DNA from: an uncultured Alistipes sp.
Lineage (GTDB): Bacteria; Bacteroidota; Bacteroidia; Bacteroidales; UBA932
DNA: 64,000 bases
Assembly: GCA_900544175.1 (NCBI GenBank)
Contig: UQUN01000002.1
Location: forward strand, 127,639-191,638
Direction of reading: 5' to 3'
Below, in pieces: positions 42,651 through 49,706 of this stretch. The translations under genes and the position numbers were made by a program. The notes under the pieces are model-generated. The model had not been told where the DNA came from. It saw only the letters and a list, made by a program, of their open reading frames with translations, and did not search any database. Each line of letters begins with the position of its first letter. The stretch's first letter is position 1.

Positions 42651-43569
42651 CTTTTTTCTTTGATATATGGTTTATGAATTTGTCCGACCATTTGAAAAAC
42701 CGCTCAGGATAATCGTCTGTCATTCTGAACAGTCTGTCCGTTTCCGGGGACAGGGCCATTGTGGTGATAGGAGTCAGGTCGTATGTCTCCTGCCTGTCAG
42801 TGTTGTACAGATTCTCAAGATATTCCGTTACCACATCGTGGATGTCATAGGTTATGCATATCTGCCTGTCAAGCTCCATCGGTCGGAAGTCCGGATCATC
42901 CTCGAAGTACGGATCATAGCTGTAGTGCATGATAGGTTTCTCCGGACTTAGGAACTGGAGTCCCTCATCCATCAACTCCAGCAGCGTCCTTTCCCATCCG
43001 TTCCGGGGAGAATACCTCCGTATGGCTGCCGGCAGGTTCTTGTAGCAGGATGCGCTCTTCACCCGTTTCAGCAGCCTGCTGATTTTGCCGTCTCTGTATG
43101 AGCGGACAGTCGCAAGCCTGCGCGGTGTGTCATCATCAGGCTCGTCCCGTTCATCCGTCTCAATCCAGTCGAGCGCCATGTCTGCATGGTCACTTTCCAG
43201 CACGGTGGCAATCCCGTTGGCTTTGGCCATGCCGCTGATGAACGACATGGAGATGCGTTTCAGAACAGGATTAAGGCCCTCCACGAATTTAACGGGGAAA
43301 TAGTACAGCGTGTACTCTCCCCATGTGTGGGATTTCCACAAGTTGAAATACAGGCGGCATCCATCCTGCTCTATATTGACACCGGCATAGTCTTTTAGCA
43401 GCATCTTCATGTCACATACCAGCCTGCCGATGCTTTCCCCGATGCTCCTTCCGGGGACATGCCGGTCCTTCACCCCCGTGAGTTCCGCGTATCTCCGGTA
43501 TGATCCGAGCAGGTATTCGTAGTTGTCTTTTGTCAGGACATTGAAGGGCTCTCCCGTATGGTCATCCAT
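42643..43569 (-). CDS. PRTRC-cassette protein, middle gene (F-like?)
   Basis: About 308 residues from ATG at 43569 (MDDHTGEPFNVLTKDNYEYL). Coding-like sequence continues upstream in the same frame (LKTVIPSTVPGFLI), so a GTG at 43587 or a frameshift join with the small gene at 43608 is possible. Features: acidic stretch DERDEPDDDTPRR and YDPYFEDDPDFRP. It holds the place of a variable PRTRC gene between B and C; the letter F is a guess. Confidence 0.6.
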   Translation of the reverse strand: MDDHTGEPFNVLTKDNYEYLLGSYRRYAELTGVKDRHVPGRSIGESIGRLVCDMKMLLKDYAGVNIEQDGCRLYFNLWKSHTWGEYTLYYFPVKFVEGLNPVLKRISMSFISGMAKANGIATVLESDHADMALDWIETDERDEPDDDTPRRLATVRSYRDGKISRLLKRVKSASCYKNLPAAIRRYSPRNGWERTLLELMDEGLQFLSPEKPIMHYSYDPYFEDDPDFRPMELDRQICITYDIHDVVTEYLENLYNTDRQETYDLTPITTMALSPETDRLFRMTDDYPERFFKWSDKFINHISKKKDG

Positions 43570-43607
43570 TATGAGAAATCCCGGCACGGTGCTGGGGATT
43601 ACCGTTT

Positions 43608-43784
43608 TCAGAAAACGATTACGGCACCGCTGGGCGCCGCAATCCTTTTTCTTTTTTCCGTCCCGAGATGGTATGTCTGCCCGGTCTCCTGTATGATGTA
43701 TCTTGCAAGCCGCTCCATCTGGAATTCGCTTAAGAGTCTGCATGATTCCTCACTTTTTTTATTGTCCTTTGCCATATCCGTCAT
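43608..43784 (-). CDS. Small PRTRC-cassette protein or 5' part of a split gene
   Basis: A 58-codon frame starting in the stop of PRTRC C (ATGA overlap): MTDMAKDNKKSEESCRLLSE, then MERLARYIIQETGQTYHLG. It ends at TGA inside CGTTTTC-T-GAAAACG, a perfect 7-bp inverted repeat. The next gene's frame has plausible coding sequence directly downstream, so either this is a separate small protein or the two were one gene. Confidence 0.5.
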   Translation of the reverse strand: MTDMAKDNKKSEESCRLLSEFQMERLARYIIQETGQTYHLGTEKRKRIAAPSGAVIVF

Positions 43785-43999
43785 CCTTTTGTTCCGATAG
43801 TGGTCTTGAACTCATATTCCGCCACGTCCTCCCTGATGACAGGTCCGTGCACGGTCGCCGTGGTCAGTTCCGGATATATGCTGGAGTAATAGTTCATCAC
43901 CATCTCCGGCGAGAGGTCCGCACCCGGATCCGCCAGGGTCACATATGTTCCTTTTTTGAACTTGAATGAGCGTGTCATTCCTTTTATCTCAAGTGCCAT
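43781..43999 (-). CDS. PRTRC system protein C
   Basis: A 72-residue small protein, the usual size for PRTRC C: MALEIKGMTRSFKFKKGTYV and MVMNYYSSIYPELTTA with a beta-rich end. Ubiquitin-like fold has been suggested for such partners of ThiF proteins; that is inference. Sits between PRTRC E and the small gene at 43608. Confidence 0.85.
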   Translation of the reverse strand: MALEIKGMTRSFKFKKGTYVTLADPGADLSPEMVMNYYSSIYPELTTATVHGPVIREDVAEYEFKTTIGTKG

Positions 44000-44007
44000 A
44001 ATCCTAC

Positions 44008-44895
44008 TTACATTTGCGGGTTGTTGTTCTGGTATCTGTTTTCTCTGTTCAGCATCTCCGACGGGAAATCCAGGTATGTCGAGTAGTCTTCCGGTTTGTA
44101 GTCCGGATCATCCTTTATGTACGGATGTCGCCCGTTGTCCTGCACCGGATATCCGTCATACTGCGGCGGGGCTGCCGGCTGCGGCGTCATGTGCTGTCCG
44201 TATGCTGCGTGCGACGGATATTGCCCTCCCTGTACTGGATACGGCTGTGCCGGCCTGTGATGCGTCGTGTGTCCGCCCGGATACGGGGCAGGCTGCGGTG
44301 CTCTCTGCTGCGGAAGTGGATGCTGTACCTGAGCAGGCTGTGGTGATGGCTGAGGAGCTGGAGGCCGGTCGAATTCCGCCATGCCGAATAGGCTGCCGCT
44401 GTTGACCTCGGCTGTCTGCGCGGCTATTTTCTCATCGATTTCCTTTACCTGCTGCGGACTGGCGTACGCCCTGGCCTGTCCGAGCACGGTCACGGCTTCC
44501 TTGTGGTTCCTGGCCGCAATCAGATCGTCCGCCTTCTTTGTCAGCCTGTCGAATTTCTCCCGTTTTTCCTTCTCCTCCCTGCTCTCTTTAGCCTTCATGT
44601 CCTTGGCGGCTCTGCTTTCCTTAGCGGCCTTGTCCGCCTGCCTCTCGAACTCCGTCATGTTGCTCAGAAGGCCGGACACTTTCTGCACCGGTCTCGTAAC
44701 AGTCTGGAAAAAACCGGCATCAAGCTCCTGCGGTGTCCCTGACAGGAGCAGCGGCACGATATGGTTCCGGGCATCGTCGTTCAGCCCGTTTGGCTTGGGC
44801 AGTACGGATACCGTCATGCCCGTGGCTGATTTGTGGATAACCATCATGATGTCCACGTTCTCAGCCATCAGCTGGTTGAACTGTGTAAAAAACAT
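44008..44895 (-). CDS. PRTRC system protein E
   Basis: A 295-residue protein, start at 44895 (MFFTQFNQLMAENVDIMMVI); an ATG at 44922 is an alternative. The N-terminal domain (about 1-80) is conserved (TVSVLPKPNGLNDDARN). A Lys/Glu-rich coiled coil (about 85-150) follows, then a long Pro/Gln/His-rich disordered tail. Typical PRTRC E layout. Confidence 0.85.
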   Translation of the reverse strand: MFFTQFNQLMAENVDIMMVIHKSATGMTVSVLPKPNGLNDDARNHIVPLLLSGTPQELDAGFFQTVTRPVQKVSGLLSNMTEFERQADKAAKESRAAKDMKAKESREEKEKREKFDRLTKKADDLIAARNHKEAVTVLGQARAYASPQQVKEIDEKIAAQTAEVNSGSLFGMAEFDRPPAPQPSPQPAQVQHPLPQQRAPQPAPYPGGHTTHHRPAQPYPVQGGQYPSHAAYGQHMTPQPAAPPQYDGYPVQDNGRHPYIKDDPDYKPEDYSTYLDFPSEMLNRENRYQNNNPQM

Positions 44896-44927
44896 AATCT
44901 TTGGTATTAAGTGATTAAACATTGGTT

Positions 44928-45140
44928 CTATGCGTCTTTGAGGAATTCTGCCAGCAGCCTGTCTCCGTCCGGATGCCTGCATATTTCCAGTATGGGGTCC
45001 AGCAGGACTGAGATATGTACCGGTCCGCTTCCTCTTGGCGGGAATTTGACGGCAGGCTCATGTACATGCCGTTCCTGTCTCTGTGTCACGGGCTTCCGCA
45101 TCGGGGTCGGTGACTGCCTTGTAAAGATTGACTGTTGCAT
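44928..45140 (-). CDS. Small ICE protein of unknown function
   Basis: 70 residues from ATG at 45140 (MQQSIFTRQSPTPMRKPVTQ), then KFPPRGSGPVHISVLLDPIL and RLLAEFLKDA. The frame is open further upstream, but that part runs through the palindromic and repeat region and is not protein-like. First gene of the PRTRC operon on this strand; unrecognised. Confidence 0.5.
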   Translation of the reverse strand: MQQSIFTRQSPTPMRKPVTQRQERHVHEPAVKFPPRGSGPVHISVLLDPILEICRHPDGDRLLAEFLKDA

Positions 45141-45181
45141 GATTTTTTTGTTTTTTAAATTGTGAATACCGGGCATCTCGG

Positions 45182-45346
45182 CCCGTTGAACTACAAGGGC
45201 CTTGCGGCGGATGCTTCGGAAAGGCAGGGTTTCCGGGGAAAATACCGCAGCGCGGCGAGGATGATTTTCCCCGGAACCGCTTTGCGGCCCGACCTTGCCG
45301 TCCGCCAATGGGCATCCGCCAATTTTGCCCTGTAGTTCAACGGGTT
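45182..45346. repeat. Large nested palindrome
   Basis: CCCGTTGAACTACAAGGGC (45182-45200) is inverted at about 45328-45345 with one bulge; GGCGGATGC is inverted as GCATCCGCC; and TTCCGGGGAAAAT (45231-45243) pairs with ATTTTCCCCGGAA (45264-45276). The right half lies in the 100-bp direct repeat. A related but shorter palindrome with a shared GGAAAAT-ACCGCAG core lies at 60798-60841. Confidence 0.65.
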
Positions 45347-45372
45347 GAGGATGCCTGTTCCAGCCGTTTGTC
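45273..45372. repeat. 100-bp direct repeat, left copy
   Basis: Matches 55546-55645 in the same orientation with 4 differences in 100 bp (positions 45277, 45354, 45361, 45363). The two copies bracket RiPP system III and its two-component system, 10.3 kb apart, and outside them the ICE backbone continues on both sides. Confidence 0.92.
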
Positions 45373-45751
45373 ACACATAATATGTAATAGTCACAGAGGA
45401 AGATACGTTCGTACTATAATATAGCTTCTTTTGAGCCATATCAGAATTATAGAACGTCAAAACTGTATAAGATTCGATCAAAAGCAGATGGCCAAATAAG
45501 AAACCTGGACAATATTAGAAGATATAATATTTTTAATCTGCCGATTATAAAGTATTTACTCTGCTGTTATTTTGTAAAATTTAATCAAAAAATAAATCAC
45601 GGATAAATAAAATGTTGTGATTTCTTAGGGAGTCCCAATTTGTTATAACAACTATGTTGGAAACAACACAGTAAAGACAGGAAATAGTATCTAATATATA
45701 GGAAATAAAAGTTCTTTTATTTCACAGCTGGTAAAGCCAATGTATGGAATT
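45373..45751. other. AT-rich spacer
   Basis: About 380 bp downstream of the exporter terminator and next to the direct repeat. I see no gene, RNA gene or clear promoter here. Confidence 0.5.
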
Positions 45752-45778
45752 AAAAAGAGCCCTGCGTTCGCAAGGCTC
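45752..45778 (-). terminator. Terminator of system III
   Basis: On minus GAGCCTTGC pairs with GCAGGGCTC (one G-U) with loop GAAC, then five T; 9 bp past the exporter stop. Confidence 0.9.
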
Positions 45779-45786
45779 AATCACCG

Positions 45787-47976
45787 TTATTCTCCGAGTT
45801 CCAACTGGTCTTTTACCAGATTGAAATAGGCGCCTTTCTTATTAACCAATTCCTTATGAGTCCCGCTTTCTTCAATTCTTCCTTTGTTCATAAAGATGAT
45901 GTTATCTGCATTTTTGACGGTACTAAGACGATGAGCTATTATAACTACGGTTCTTCCCTTATAGAATCCGGACAAATTATCCATTATCTGTTTTTCATTG
46001 AAGGCATCAAGAGAGGATGTCGCCTCGTCAAAGAAAAGGTATTCAGGATTCTTATATACGGCTCTGGCTATCAGAATCCGTTGTATCTGCCCTCCACTCA
46101 GTCCTACGCCGTTATTGCCTATACGTGTATTGTAACCGCGAGGGAGCATACGTATAAATTCGTCAGCGCATGCCAGCCTCGCAGCCGATACGACCGCTTC
46201 CTCGTCCGTCTCCGAGTAAGCCAATGCGATATTTTCGGCCACAGTTCCGCTATAGATATATCCATTTTGCATGACTACTCCGCAATGTTGTCGCCACATG
46301 TCTGTATTTCTGTTCTGTAAGGTTTCGCCTCCAATTATAATTTCTCCTGTTGTAGGCTTGTAAAAACTGAGCATCAATTTCATGAGTGTAGTCTTCCCGC
46401 TCCCCGAAGCACCGACTATGGCCGTAACTGTTCCTTTGGGAATGGTGGCATTTATCTCATGTAAGACTAAAGGGTTGTAACTGCCCTCATATTTAAAGGA
46501 TACATTATTTATGAATAAATCTCCGAATTCATTTGGCGTATTCTTTCCCTTCTCATTCTCATCTTTTCTTCTATACACTTCGTTTACTCTCTCTATTGCG
46601 ATTTTACTCTCTACAATTTCCCTTGAAAAATTTACCACCATGTTTGTCGCATTTGTTAACTGTCCGATAACATACGTGATGGTCATCATGACACCTATTG
46701 TCATTTCAGTGCCTATGACTGAATAGGCTGCAAGAACAAGAATGACAAGTTGGGCAAACTGTGAGATGAACGTAGTTCCTGAGGACATATAAAGAGCATT
46801 GAATAGAGTCTTCAATGATATATCGTTTATTTTCGTCTGGACATTTTCCCACTCGGACACTTTTTTGTCCTGAGCATTGTTTATTTTTATTTCAGGCATT
46901 CCGCTGACCAGTTCATAGTTCAGGTTTGCTATTTCAGTGTCCAAAGAGAATTTCCTGTAATTCAGTGATTTCAGACGATTTAAAAATGCTCGGGAGATTA
47001 ATACGGATAAAATGGCAAAAATTATGAAAATACTGAAAATACGTAAATCATAGTATATCAATACAGCAGAAAAAACTACAAAATTAATCAAGGCAAGAGA
47101 TACAGACTGCAACTGGTTTGTAAGTAGAGTTTGAATACGTTTAAGGTCCTCCATTCTTTGAAGCAAATCCGTATTCAGTCTGGTGTCAAAAAAAGAAAGT
47201 GGTAGTCTAATAATTTTATGCAGGAATCGTACAAGCAGATCAACACTGACACGAAAGCCTATTTTAGTCAGGATTACATTATTGACAGCACCTGCGATGC
47301 TGTATCCAAGGAAGCAAACCAGTTGCCCCGACATCAACATTATAACAACCGATATGTCTCGGTTTCCTATACCAATGTCCACCGCTTTCTGAAAAAAGAA
47401 AGGCATGCACCAGTTTGCCAGCAATACCAAAAAGGAAAGAATGCCGACATAGAAAAATTTCCGTCCGTATTTCTTTATGGATTCGTAAAGCGGTGTAAGT
47501 ATCTGTTTGGAAGATTCCCAGAATGTAGTCTCATCCGAGGCAACCTCTTGGAATGCATCCGTAGGACGTATCAGTATTGCATAGCCTTTTGGTTCTTTCC
47601 CACACCATTCATCAAGAAACATTTCCTCTTTCATTCTGACTTTCCCATATTGTGGGTCTGCTATATAGTAAGTCCTGTTTCCTGCCTTATCCTTGATATC
47701 ATACAAAACAACAAAATGATTCTGCCTCCAATGGATGATTGCCGGTATAGGGATATTTGCCGCTTTGAGCTTTTCAATCATGCATGGAACGGCCTCCAAG
47801 CCCACTTGGGTGCATCCGGAGACAATGTCATCTCCCGAAACTCCCAATCTGGTCACATTGCACAAATCCCGTAACTTATATAGCGAGATACGCTTCCCGT
47901 AATAGTTGGCAACCATCTGTATGCAGGCAGGAGCACAGTCCATACCTTCCAGTTGCCTGTATAACTTAAATTTCAT
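45787..47976 (-). CDS. C39 peptidase-domain ABC exporter (system III)
   Basis: A 729-residue exporter with C39 peptidase (QLEGMDCAPACIQ catalytic Cys; RQNHFVVLYD His; IADPQYG Asp), transmembrane domain about 160-450, and ATPase with GASGSGKTT, canonical signature LSGGQ and YLFFDEAT. It should cleave P5 after its GG. Unlike system II there is no HlyD/TolC beside it. It begins inside the radical SAM stop (ATGA), so both are coupled. Confidence 0.95.
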   Translation of the reverse strand: MKFKLYRQLEGMDCAPACIQMVANYYGKRISLYKLRDLCNVTRLGVSGDDIVSGCTQVGLEAVPCMIEKLKAANIPIPAIIHWRQNHFVVLYDIKDKAGNRTYYIADPQYGKVRMKEEMFLDEWCGKEPKGYAILIRPTDAFQEVASDETTFWESSKQILTPLYESIKKYGRKFFYVGILSFLVLLANWCMPFFFQKAVDIGIGNRDISVVIMLMSGQLVCFLGYSIAGAVNNVILTKIGFRVSVDLLVRFLHKIIRLPLSFFDTRLNTDLLQRMEDLKRIQTLLTNQLQSVSLALINFVVFSAVLIYYDLRIFSIFIIFAILSVLISRAFLNRLKSLNYRKFSLDTEIANLNYELVSGMPEIKINNAQDKKVSEWENVQTKINDISLKTLFNALYMSSGTTFISQFAQLVILVLAAYSVIGTEMTIGVMMTITYVIGQLTNATNMVVNFSREIVESKIAIERVNEVYRRKDENEKGKNTPNEFGDLFINNVSFKYEGSYNPLVLHEINATIPKGTVTAIVGASGSGKTTLMKLMLSFYKPTTGEIIIGGETLQNRNTDMWRQHCGVVMQNGYIYSGTVAENIALAYSETDEEAVVSAARLACADEFIRMLPRGYNTRIGNNGVGLSGGQIQRILIARAVYKNPEYLFFDEATSSLDAFNEKQIMDNLSGFYKGRTVVIIAHRLSTVKNADNIIFMNKGRIEESGTHKELVNKKGAYFNLVKDQLELGE

Positions 47977-49343
47977 ATCTGTCCGTTTTGAATTCTTGCC
48001 AGGCGTTTTACAGTTTCTATTTTGGAATACTCATCAAATCGGTACAGACAGTATTCCTTATTACTGAAATCCTTGAATGACTGCACACATCCACCTCCAC
48101 AGATTGGAAATATAATACAGTCCTTGCACGGAGGGTTGACTTCAATACGCCGTCTTAGGATTCGTTCGTTGACCCCTTCTTTCCAAATTATTTTTCCGTC
48201 AGAAAGAAGACGTCCTTCTCTGTTTTCTTCGTTGAATGCACGTGCGCAGCATTTGAATACATCTCCATTGTAGTTGATTGAAGCGGCATTGACATAGGAA
48301 TGCTTGCATGGATATCTCACAGAATCGATAGAACTCACCGGCATTACCTGCATCCCTAATGACGACGCATAATCTACAGACGCATTTGCAAGTAGCATGG
48401 TACTGCTGTCAACAGGATCAACTTGTACATTGTCACAAGCCTCACGTATTACTTTTTTGGGTGAATCCTGCCAAATGCGCACGGGCGTATAGATTATGCG
48501 GTTCCGCTCTACTGCCGGGCACTCCTCAAATTCTTTCAGAACCTTAGTGAGGTCTTCCACATTTTTATGAGTATAGTTAACTCTGAGTGTGACAAAAAAG
48601 CCCTGACTTACAAGTGTCTTTACATTGTTGATCAACAGTCTGTATGAATCTGGATGCTTTTTGCTGAATCTGGATTTGTTGTGGTTTTCCTCATAGCCGT
48701 CAAATGTGATTTGAAATGCTGTAAGGATATTGCTCTCCTTAATAAAATTGATCATCTCATTCGTCAGCAACGCACCGTTTGTGGTAATCTGCAATGTGCT
48801 TAATATCCCTTTACCGGAAGTTTTCTCCGTGAACGCTGACAATATCGGTCTGATAACCGTATCAAATTTCATAAGCGGCTCCCCTCCGAAAAAGTACAGA
48901 TGAAAGCGCTGCAGATTAGGATTCTCTTTCAGCACATCATCTATTAGAGCTATTGTCGCATTGACCATTTCCGGAGTCATTTCTGAATCTTTCACTTTTG
49001 ATTCGTAACAGTACCAGCAGTGAAAGTTGCAGTCCAATGTCGGATTGACTGTAAGATGGTATTGGGTCTTGTCGGATAGATTCTTTAACCTGAACTGCTC
49101 CACAGCCTCTACTTCGTCATAGTTGTCCTCTACAATAAAGCCTCCTTGCAGCAGTGTGAGATAAAAATCTGGATGAATCTTTTCAATCTCATGCGCATTG
49201 TCGGTATACTTAGCCAGCAATTCAGCCAAAGTTTTTTCCACCAGTATGGAGTTGTACCCGAATGTATTGAAAATGACCATATATTCCCCTTCTGGGAATA
49301 TTACGTTGTATCTGCTTGCTTTCATATAGAATGGTTGTTTCAA
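47973..49343 (-). CDS. Radical SAM/SPASM peptide maturase (system III)
   Basis: A 456-residue enzyme. The N-terminal ~90 residues (YNVIFPEGEYMVIFNTFGYN) look like a peptide-recognition domain; CNFHCWYC gives Cys105, 109, 112; YFFGGEPL follows. The SPASM part has CKHSYV, FKCCARAF, CKDCIIFPICGGGC and YCLYRF. The likely substrate is P5, encoded 91 bp upstream. Of the three maturases it is most like the system II one in layout. Confidence 0.93.
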   Translation of the reverse strand: MKQPFYMKASRYNVIFPEGEYMVIFNTFGYNSILVEKTLAELLAKYTDNAHEIEKIHPDFYLTLLQGGFIVEDNYDEVEAVEQFRLKNLSDKTQYHLTVNPTLDCNFHCWYCYESKVKDSEMTPEMVNATIALIDDVLKENPNLQRFHLYFFGGEPLMKFDTVIRPILSAFTEKTSGKGILSTLQITTNGALLTNEMINFIKESNILTAFQITFDGYEENHNKSRFSKKHPDSYRLLINNVKTLVSQGFFVTLRVNYTHKNVEDLTKVLKEFEECPAVERNRIIYTPVRIWQDSPKKVIREACDNVQVDPVDSSTMLLANASVDYASSLGMQVMPVSSIDSVRYPCKHSYVNAASINYNGDVFKCCARAFNEENREGRLLSDGKIIWKEGVNERILRRRIEVNPPCKDCIIFPICGGGCVQSFKDFSNKEYCLYRFDEYSKIETVKRLARIQNGQI

Positions 49344-49361
49344 ATTTATATTTATATCAAA

Positions 49362-49387
49362 GTGTCGCAGCCGTAAGACCGCGACAC
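49362..49387 (-). terminator. Hairpin between P5 and its maturase
   Basis: GTGTCGC pairs with GCGACAC, loop 12 nt, and on minus is followed by TTTGATAT. Weak terminator, allowing read-through; same layout as the hairpins after P2, P3 and P4. Confidence 0.5.
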
Positions 49388-49434
49388 ATGAAGATTATGA
49401 CCTTGTTTTCAATCAAGGCTGTGGGAAGTCATGC

Positions 49435-49650
49435 CTAGCAACCGCATTGGCAGGAACACTGGCAGGAGTAGCCGAGGACGGCGACCATAATCGTGTTCAT
49501 GATGAACGGTCGCAGAACGGTTGTGGTCTGCTGGTCCTGACCTCCGTACGGAGCAAATCCTCCGGTCATTTCTCCGGAAACATTCCTCTTCAGCGGCTCT
49601 ACTTCGCGAACGAAGTCGGAAAAATTTGTAGGTTTCTTTTTCATTTTCAC
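49435..49650 (-). CDS. RiPP precursor P5 with Cys-repeat tail
   Basis: A 71-residue precursor: MKMKKKPTNFSDFVREVEPL, then GEMTGG as double-glycine site (about residue 31), a Gln/Thr-rich stretch (GGQDQQTTT), a hydrophobic run (FIMNTIMVAVLGY) and the C-terminus SCQCSCQCGC with five alternating Cys. Unlike P1-P4 the leader has no LEEGRLDY or NTLKL motif. An overlapping frame is rejected because only this one gives a GG leader and Cys-rich tail. Dense CxC could carry thioether links or bind metal. Confidence 0.8.
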   Translation of the reverse strand: MKMKKKPTNFSDFVREVEPLKRNVSGEMTGGFAPYGGQDQQTTTVLRPFIMNTIMVAVLGYSCQCSCQCGC

Positions 49651-49687
49651 TTGCTTTTAGTTTTAGTGTTAACAATTGGTTATGTGT

Positions 49688-49701
49688 GCTTTCCGGAAAG
49701 C
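49688..49701. promoter_or_regulatory. 14-bp perfect palindrome upstream of P5
   Basis: GCTTTCCGGAAAGC lies between the outer-membrane gene stop and P5. Could be an operator or a small hairpin; no second copy found before the GLPGLI gene. Confidence 0.3.
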
Positions 49702-49706
49702 CTATG

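Noticed and set aside
45141..45374. N-terminal extension of the small gene at 44928
   Set aside because: The extension is the translation of the palindrome and direct repeat and is not protein-like; ATG at 45140 is preferred.
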